DNA from: Ichthyosporea sp. XGB-2017a
Lineage: Eukaryota; Opisthokonta; Ichthyosporea
DNA length: 20,630 nt
Direction of reading: 5' to 3'
NCBI GenBank assembly: GCA_002811675.1
Contig: PDIM01010318.1
Location: forward strand, 250,129 to 270,758
Shown: positions 16,318 to 20,630 of the stretch, piece by piece
Layout: the number at the start of each line of letters is the position of its first letter
Numbering within the stretch: position 1 is the stretch's first letter
Notes under the pieces: generated by a model
What the model saw: only the letters and a program-made list of their open reading frames with translations
Database searches by the model: none
What the model was told of the DNA's origin: nothing
Translations under genes and position numbers: made by a program

Positions 16318-17014
16318 TAACAGGGTTGCATTCAAAACATTCTTGTGTGCAGATCTACCAGCAATATAAGCAAAGTTAAGCAAGAGAGTTTAATACACGC
16401 CGCTGCTTATAGTTAAATCAATTCCAGGGAAACAAGATGAGATAAACGAATCTCTTTCTGTTGGAACTTAAAATAGTTCCATGGCTGGGCCATATGACAG
16501 AAACAACAACGAACTAACAAATTGTCCGACAAAAAAAAACAAACCACACCAGGCACCATCTGACACATAATCCTTTACATAAGATCTGATTTATTGTCCC
16601 GTCTACATAGACGCTTTTCTTTTTCGATCAAGATCTTACCCTCCCCCCACTTCTGTTCTATCAGTTATGGGACCTTTCATTCACATCCTCCGCAATCCCA
16701 CAGTTCTTTTGTTCAAATAAATATATACGCAATCGCAACAATAAACTACTAAACGAATACGAATCCACAAAGGAAGGGTTCTACAGGTCCATTTCTTTAA
16801 TCCGTCCCCCAACCACCCCTCCTACCAAGCAACATCCCTGATTTAAAGAAGCACCGGCGTCAAATGCCTGGAGCCCGATCCTTTTCTTTTTCGGTTCCAT
16901 TTGCTGCTCCCATCTCTCCCTTCACAAATCCGAGCCAATAAAGCGACATTCTAGCTTCACTCTTTTACGTTTTCTGCTTTGTTCACCTTCTTTCAGCTAA
17001 TCCATCATCCCATA
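16318..17014. other. Spacer between convergent genes, 0.7 kb
   Basis: This lies between the 3' ends of the 192-residue protein gene and VPS55, so it holds two 3' untranslated regions. AATAAATA near 16717 is on the plus strand. I see no coding frame, tRNA or repeat of note. Confidence 0.5.
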
Positions 17015-17579
17015 TTACCAAGAATCAAATGTGTCCTCTTCAAAGAAATACATATACGCAAGAATAACCCCAAATACCAATACATTCCCAATTAAAGTAA
17101 GAATACACGCCCCTAACTGAATTGTTCCCGCGTGGGCCAGCACCAACGGAAAAGCAAAGCCTGAGACCACAATAACAGATGTGATAAACTGGCAAATATC
17201 CACAACGGCCCCCTCGCTATCCCCGCTGCTGAAAGGGTCAGAATCTACTTTAGCCCCAATAAGATTAGGAATTGGAGACAGAATATGGGTGGCAATCACA
17301 GCTATGGGCCACCAATCATCATAGCCCGGGAGAGCACACGCAAGTACTACTAAAAGAAGACCACTGAAATTCACCGACAAAAGATCCACCCCCCCCCAAA
17401 AAAAACAGATAATATGGGATCAAAAGACATCAGTTTTAGTTAAAAACCTTATTCGTGTTGAAAAGCTTTACAAGCAATTGCAAATGAAGGGATTCTCTCT
17501 GCGATGATATAGACTTTTTGTTTGCTACTTACCATGCACCAAAAAACGCTAGACTCACTAAAGTTTTTAATCCTGCCAT
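17015..17579 (-). CDS. VPS55: VPS55 / LEPROT family endosomal protein
   Basis: Two exons on the minus strand, 17579-17533 and 17363-17015, join across a 169-bp GT..AG intron (donor GTAAGT, acceptor TTTCAG, phase 2) to give 131 residues, the usual family size. Splicing restores MAGLKTLVSLAFFGACGLLL and removes the unspliced alternative start. Four membrane helices are visible (about 5-28, 34-52, 71-94, 100-123). Family signatures include the CALP turn after helix 1, WWP at 33-35, ILSPIP at 43-48 in helix 2, the GFAFPLVLAHAG block at 84-95 and the acidic C-terminus ending DSW. In yeast Vps55 works with Vps68 in moving cargo from late endosome to vacuole; the animal relatives LEPROT and LEPROTL1 affect receptor trafficking. 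The intron carries a run of eight or nine G on the coding strand, just before the acceptor region. Assignment is confident. Confidence 0.92.
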
Positions 17580-17832
17580 TGTGATTCAATCTCGACTACT
17601 TTCTTCCGTTTCGTCTTTCCCCCTTTTGTTCTTTTCTTCTCCTTTGTTTACTGCTTGAGATATATACCAGTTACATAAATTAAATAAAATTAAAAACTAA
17701 AACAAGAATAAACAAAAATCAATCCCCGATAATCAAAACAAAGCCAATCAAAACATATAAATCATCAAAATCAAAAAAAAATTAAAAAAACACAAAACAA
17801 AAAAACCGAAAAAAAAACGAAAAAAAAAAAAG

Positions 17833-17922
<90 letters not shown>

Positions 17923-18073
17923 ATCAGCACCAGCTGAGCGGCGCGTGAGTGCAGATCTGACATGGCCCACCAAATTTTACTTTTTTGCAGAATGGGTAAA
18001 AATTAAAAACTCCGGACAAACCTGTTTTTCTTTTTTTGCTGTTTGTTTGTTTTTATTTGTTGATTTCTTCTTC
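17580..18073. other. VPS55 upstream / ALG13 downstream spacer
   Basis: This 494-bp spacer holds the VPS55 promoter side and the ALG13 3' end, both genes being on the minus strand. Its main feature is the long A tract. No gene is seen; open Phe or Lys frames across the tract are an effect of the homopolymer. Confidence 0.55.
17833..17920. repeat. Uninterrupted 88-base A tract
   Basis: This is a pure run of 88 A, preceded by A-rich sequence from about 17770 with a few interruptions. On the coding strand of VPS55 it is a poly-T tract about 255-340 bp before the ATG. Its true length is uncertain, since sequencing and assembly are unreliable in such runs. Confidence 0.9.
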
Positions 18074-18868
18074 TTAAAGTACAATGTTGTGATTGATAAA
18101 TTTTGCAAACATGCCCGTTGAAGGATCAGGAAAAGGCCTTTTGTAATCCTTTTTCATTTTCTTGTGTATTGATGTCTTTTGTTCAATCTCAGTCAATGTG
18201 GCATCTTCCTCGTATTTACATTCACAAAAATGGATGAAGGTCTTTTCCAGATTTGTCACATTCTGCGACATCCAGCAGTATTTCTCCTCACTCAAGTGAT
18301 ATGCCAATTCCAACTGGTGATTATCCATTAATTTATCATTCACAACAACCAGCAGGTCAGTACCTTGGCCCTTTGAGCTTTCAGGATCCCTGCTAGCCCC
18401 CCCCTGACTACCAATCTCAAGCACTTCAAGGCAACTGCCGGCACCTGCATGACTAATCACGAGACTAGAGCTGAACATATCCTCGTGAAGTGATGGCTTG
18501 AAGCGATAAAGTTCCACATTAATAAGTTTCGTTTTTCCCTGCGTCCCCATTTTACCGCTGCTGGATCTCGTTCTTGCTGGTTCACTCGATGAATGTAACG
18601 GCCCTTGTTCAAATACATCATCCCCAATGAAAATCCCACTTCCACTACACTTTGAGTTTTTCCCTCTATTTTTCAACCATTCTAGATCAGATCTCCCAGC
18701 CTGTACAATCATTTTTTCAAATCCCTTCATCGCTGCCAGTTCTCGAAAGGGGTCAGCTATCACCTTTTCAACCAAATCATCAAACCGAGTTGTCCCCACT
18801 GTGACAAAGATCCACCCAGCACTGGTGCAGGGTGACGAAGATCTTTCTGATTCAGTTTCTTTCGGCAT
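18074..18868 (-). CDS. ALG13: ALG13, UDP-GlcNAc transferase catalytic subunit
   Basis: This encodes 264 residues on the minus strand. The ATG at 18868 gives MPKETESERSSS; the frame is open six codons further but only to a TTG. Family blocks appear in order: IFVTVGTTRFDDL (20-32), IVQAGRSD (54-61), LYRFKPSLHEDM (120-131), the UDP-GlcNAc-binding SHAGAGSCLE (139-148) and LLVVVNDKLMDNHQLELA (172-189). With membrane-bound Alg14 it adds the second GlcNAc to dolichol-PP-GlcNAc on the cytosolic face of the ER, at the start of N-glycan assembly. The protein is longer than the usual 165-200 residues because of two Ser/Gly-rich insertions (about 62-116 and 153-169) and a 12-18 residue N-terminal extension. 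None of these breaks a motif. The insertions are in frame and have no GT..AG borders that I could justify, so I keep them as coding. It is divergent from the b5 reductase gene. Confidence 0.9.
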   Translation of the reverse strand: MPKETESERSSSPCTSAGWIFVTVGTTRFDDLVEKVIADPFRELAAMKGFEKMIVQAGRSDLEWLKNRGKNSKCSGSGIFIGDDVFEQGPLHSSSEPARTRSSSGKMGTQGKTKLINVELYRFKPSLHEDMFSSSLVISHAGAGSCLEVLEIGSQGGASRDPESSKGQGTDLLVVVNDKLMDNHQLELAYHLSEEKYCWMSQNVTNLEKTFIHFCECKYEEDATLTEIEQKTSIHKKMKKDYKRPFPDPSTGMFAKFINHNIVL

Positions 18869-18960
18869 GTCTTTCTCACCTTCCAACTACAACGACAAGA
18901 AATCCAAAACTGAAATCCAAAAACAACAGAGACGTAAAATTAAAAAAAAAAAGAAAAAAA

Positions 18961-18972
18961 AATTTAAAAGGA

Positions 18973-19046
<74 letters not shown>

Positions 19047-19054
19047 AAAAGGAC
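18961..19054. repeat. Direct repeat flanking a 70-base A tract
   Basis: AATTTAAAAGGAC occurs at 18961-18973 and again at 19042-19054, with 70 uninterrupted A between. Both copies are preceded and followed by A runs, so one duplication of about 81 bp, or slippage, would explain the arrangement. Confidence 0.85.
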
Positions 19055-19177
19055 AAAAAAAAAAAAACAAAGAAGTCGAAAAAAAAGAACCTTTTTTTTT
19101 TGTTTGTTTTATTATTTTCTATTTTTTTCTTTTTTTTTGGTTTGCGTTTTTCTTTTGATTGGATTTTAGAAGAGGAG

Positions 19178-19198
19178 AAGAAGAAGAAGAAGAAGAAG
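19178..19198 (+). repeat. (AAG)7 microsatellite
   Basis: Seven perfect AAG triplets lie about 90 bp upstream of the b5 reductase ATG, inside a purine-rich leader. Confidence 0.85.
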
Positions 19199-19288
19199 GT
19201 GGGAGAGGATTTGAAAAAAGAGGAAAGAAAGGAATCAACGATACAAGGGGAAGATATTTAAGTATTACTAGTGAGTGATTCTTCCATT

Positions 19289-20392
19289 ATGCCATCTGCG
19301 TTTTATCCAAAGAGCAGCTGGAGTGGACGAAAGCTTGTATTTGCTTTTGGAGTCCTGACAGGCAGTGCAGTAGTTGCTGCATATTCTTCAACACAGAACC
19401 AATCTTATGTTCTGAAAAAGTCATACACTGGATTCAATGATATGGAATTTATTAAATTTAGATTAGTAGAAAGCAGGGAAGCGTCCCCAACATCAAAGTA
19501 TTTCCGATTCGCATTGATGAGCAAAAACGCCAAAAGTGGAATCTACCCTGCAAGTTGTGTGATTACTCGTTTTGAGGATCCTGAGACCGGGGAGAAGATT
19601 GTGAGACCATATACCCCAATCACAAGTCCTAGACAGAGGGGGTACTTTGAACTTTTGGTAAAGGTGAGTTTGATTTTGAGTTGTGGATTGTTTTGGTTTT
19701 TGTTTTTTTGTTTTTTATTTTTGCTTCAGTTATTTATTTATTCCAAATGTTGCTTTTTGCATTGCTGCGTGAAGAAATACGAAGGAGGAAAAATGTCGAA
19801 TCACATCCACAATTTAAAGCCTGGAGATAGTTTGGAGTGTAAAGGTCCGATAAAGAAGAAATTGGTGAAGAGTAACGCATATGATGAAATGGGATTTGTA
19901 GCTGGTGGGACGGGAATCAATCCGATGTATCAAATCATCCAAGAAACCTTACAAAATGAAGTTGATAGGACGTTAATGACCCTTGTATATTCATGTAAGA
20001 ACGAAGATGAGCTTCTTCTTAAGGATGAGCTAAACACACTTGTGAGTAAATACCCGGGCCGATTGAGGGTGCATTATGTGATTACCAATCCAAAAGATGC
20101 GAACCGCGCGAAAGATGCGTTTTTAAAGACAAGCGATGGAGAGGGCAATAGCTATCGAATTAGTGAGCAGGCAGGGGAAATGATCTCCTGTTCGATTGGG
20201 AAGCGTATCGATGAGGGGATGCTGAAAAGTCTACTGCCGGAAGTGCGAGAGAAGATCTTGGTGTGGGTGTGTGGTCCACCCGGGTTTATCGAGTCAATGA
20301 GTGGGCCAAAGGCAGATGATGGGCAACAGGGGGAGCTGGGAGGTTATCTTCAGAGTCTGAGATACCATCGCTCCTTAGTATATAAGCTGTAA
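19289..20392 (+). CDS. NADH-cytochrome b5 reductase, Mcr1-like
   Basis: Two exons, 19289-19663 and 19775-20392, give 330 residues after removal of a 111-bp intron (GTGAGT..GTGAAG). Splicing brings FELLVK next to KYEGGKMS, restoring the conserved stretch of the FAD domain. The ATG at 19289 gives a basic N-terminus and one membrane helix (about 15-33, KLVFAFGVLTGSAVVAAYSS). Motifs: RPYTP (106-110, FAD), GGKMS (129-133, FAD), GGTGINP (169-175, NADH site) and CGPPGF (291-296, nicotinamide side). The C-terminus, with SGPKA, QGELGG and a final VYKL, is closest to the fungal mitochondrial Mcr1 type rather than the animal soluble type. The enzyme passes electrons from NADH through FAD to cytochrome b5, serving sterol and fatty acid metabolism or antioxidant recycling. 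Location in the mitochondrial outer membrane or intermembrane space is inferred. The NADH half has an insertion around 232-262 (AKDAFLKTSDGEG). Family is firm. Confidence 0.92.
   Translation: MPSAFYPKSSWSGRKLVFAFGVLTGSAVVAAYSSTQNQSYVLKKSYTGFNDMEFIKFRLVESREASPTSKYFRFALMSKNAKSGIYPASCVITRFEDPETGEKIVRPYTPITSPRQRGYFELLVKVSLILSCGLFWFLFFCFLFLLQLFIYSKCCFLHCCVKKYEGGKMSNHIHNLKPGDSLECKGPIKKKLVKSNAYDEMGFVAGGTGINPMYQIIQETLQNEVDRTLMTLVYSCKNEDELLLKDELNTLVSKYPGRLRVHYVITNPKDANRAKDAFLKTSDGEGNSYRISEQAGEMISCSIGKRIDEGMLKSLLPEVREKILVWVCGPPGFIESMSGPKADDGQQGELGGYLQSLRYHRSLVYKL
19664..19774 (+). other. Stop-free 111-bp intron of b5 reductase
   Basis: It starts GTGAGT and ends GTGAAG, in phase 0. Its length is a multiple of three and it has no in-frame stop, so an unspliced message still encodes one protein with 37 extra, mainly hydrophobic and Cys-containing residues between the two parts of the FAD domain. 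It is called an intron because homologues have nothing there and the borders restore the family sequence. Confidence 0.82.
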
Positions 20393-20630
20393 ATCTTTGC
20401 AGGCTAAGAAGCAAAAAGGTAATTTAAGTTAAAAGGAAGGAGGCTGTGCTGTTTTTTGTTTTTTGTTTTTGTTTTTCTTTTTCTTTTGCTCTTTTTTGGC
20501 AAGAGCGATACAGTTTAGTCGAGTGTTGAGATGTAGTCAACTTTGAATCAAAAGCAGTAGAAGAAGAACATTTAAGAGACTTTTGGTGAAAAAAAAAACA
20601 GAAAAAAAAAAAAAAAAAGAAAAAAAAAAA
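20393..20630. other. 3' flank of b5 reductase, ends in A-rich run
   Basis: T-rich and A-rich sequence follows the stop, with no recognised gene. The window ends in nearly pure A from about 20588 with two or three interruptions, so the edge may reflect an assembly limit at a homopolymer. Confidence 0.5.

Larger units (their letters stand above)
18869..19288. promoter_or_regulatory. Bidirectional promoter region ALG13 / b5 reductase
   Basis: This 420-bp spacer separates two divergent starts and must hold both promoters. It contains a 70-base A tract (18974-19043) between two copies of a 13-bp direct repeat, a T-rich block (19090-19165) and a run of AAG triplets (19178-19198). Such poly(dA:dT) runs are known to keep promoters free of nucleosomes in yeast; that role here is inference. 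Confidence 0.5.

Noticed and set aside
17748-17973. Open frames of poly-Phe/poly-Lys across the A tracts (also 18627-19169)
   Set aside because: They exist only because long A runs lack stop codons in every frame; there is no coding character outside the runs.
1-20630. CRISPR array, bacterial operon or phage-like defence cluster
   Set aside because: The window is eukaryotic, with spliced genes and scattered promoters; no spaced direct-repeat array is present.

Overview
The window is nuclear DNA from a microbial eukaryote. Genes sit on both strands as separate transcription units. Introns are short (97-169 bp) with GT..AG ends, the standard code fits (TAA and TGA stops), and the spacers are AT-rich with very long homopolymer A/T runs. 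A radial-spoke gene (RSPH1) points to a lineage that makes, or descends from makers of, motile cilia. The two GH3 glucosidases have the TDY nucleophile block and the IDMSM sequence after it that I associate with protist (oomycete- or amoeba-like) enzymes. The homopolymer load recalls some rhizarian genomes. I cannot name the species from sequence alone.

Layout, left to right: a small secreted Cys-rich protein of unknown function (+, 366-1070); an EAG/KCNH-type potassium channel with N-terminal PAS domain, six membrane segments, GFG filter, cyclic-nucleotide-binding homology domain and C-terminal coiled coil (+, 2111-4846, one intron); tail to tail with it RSPH1, a MORN-repeat radial spoke head protein (-, 5053-5927, two introns); a tentative 52-residue single-pass membrane protein (-, 5994-6249); about 1.8 kb without a recognisable gene; a membrane-anchored GH3 beta-glucosidase (+, 8071-10569); a membrane-anchored SAM-dependent methyltransferase of the sterol-methyltransferase type (-, 10748-11947); a second GH3 beta-glucosidase with a signal peptide or anchor (+, 12263-14782); a broken Ty3/gypsy-like integrase end followed by an LTR-like segment (about 14821-15548); an unknown, probably mitochondrial, single-pass protein (+, 15739-16317); VPS55 (-, 17015-17579, one intron); ALG13 (-, 18074-18868); and an Mcr1-like NADH-cytochrome b5 reductase (+, 19289-20392, one intron).

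The genes do not form one pathway. They are ordinary housekeeping and accessory functions: ciliary structure, ion transport, endosomal sorting, N-glycan assembly, membrane redox and glucan breakdown. The two GH3 genes are paralogues. A 436-bp stretch of them is almost identical while both flanks have diverged, which looks like recent gene conversion. ALG13 and the b5 reductase are divergent and share a 420-bp spacer holding a 70-base A run; VPS55 has an 88-base A run upstream.

I found no convincing new multi-gene system. The best leads are the protist KCNH channel with an apparent intrinsic-ligand motif, the GH3 conversion tract, the in-frame stop-free intron of the b5 reductase, the divergent membrane-bound methyltransferase, and the unknown Cys-rich and small membrane proteins.
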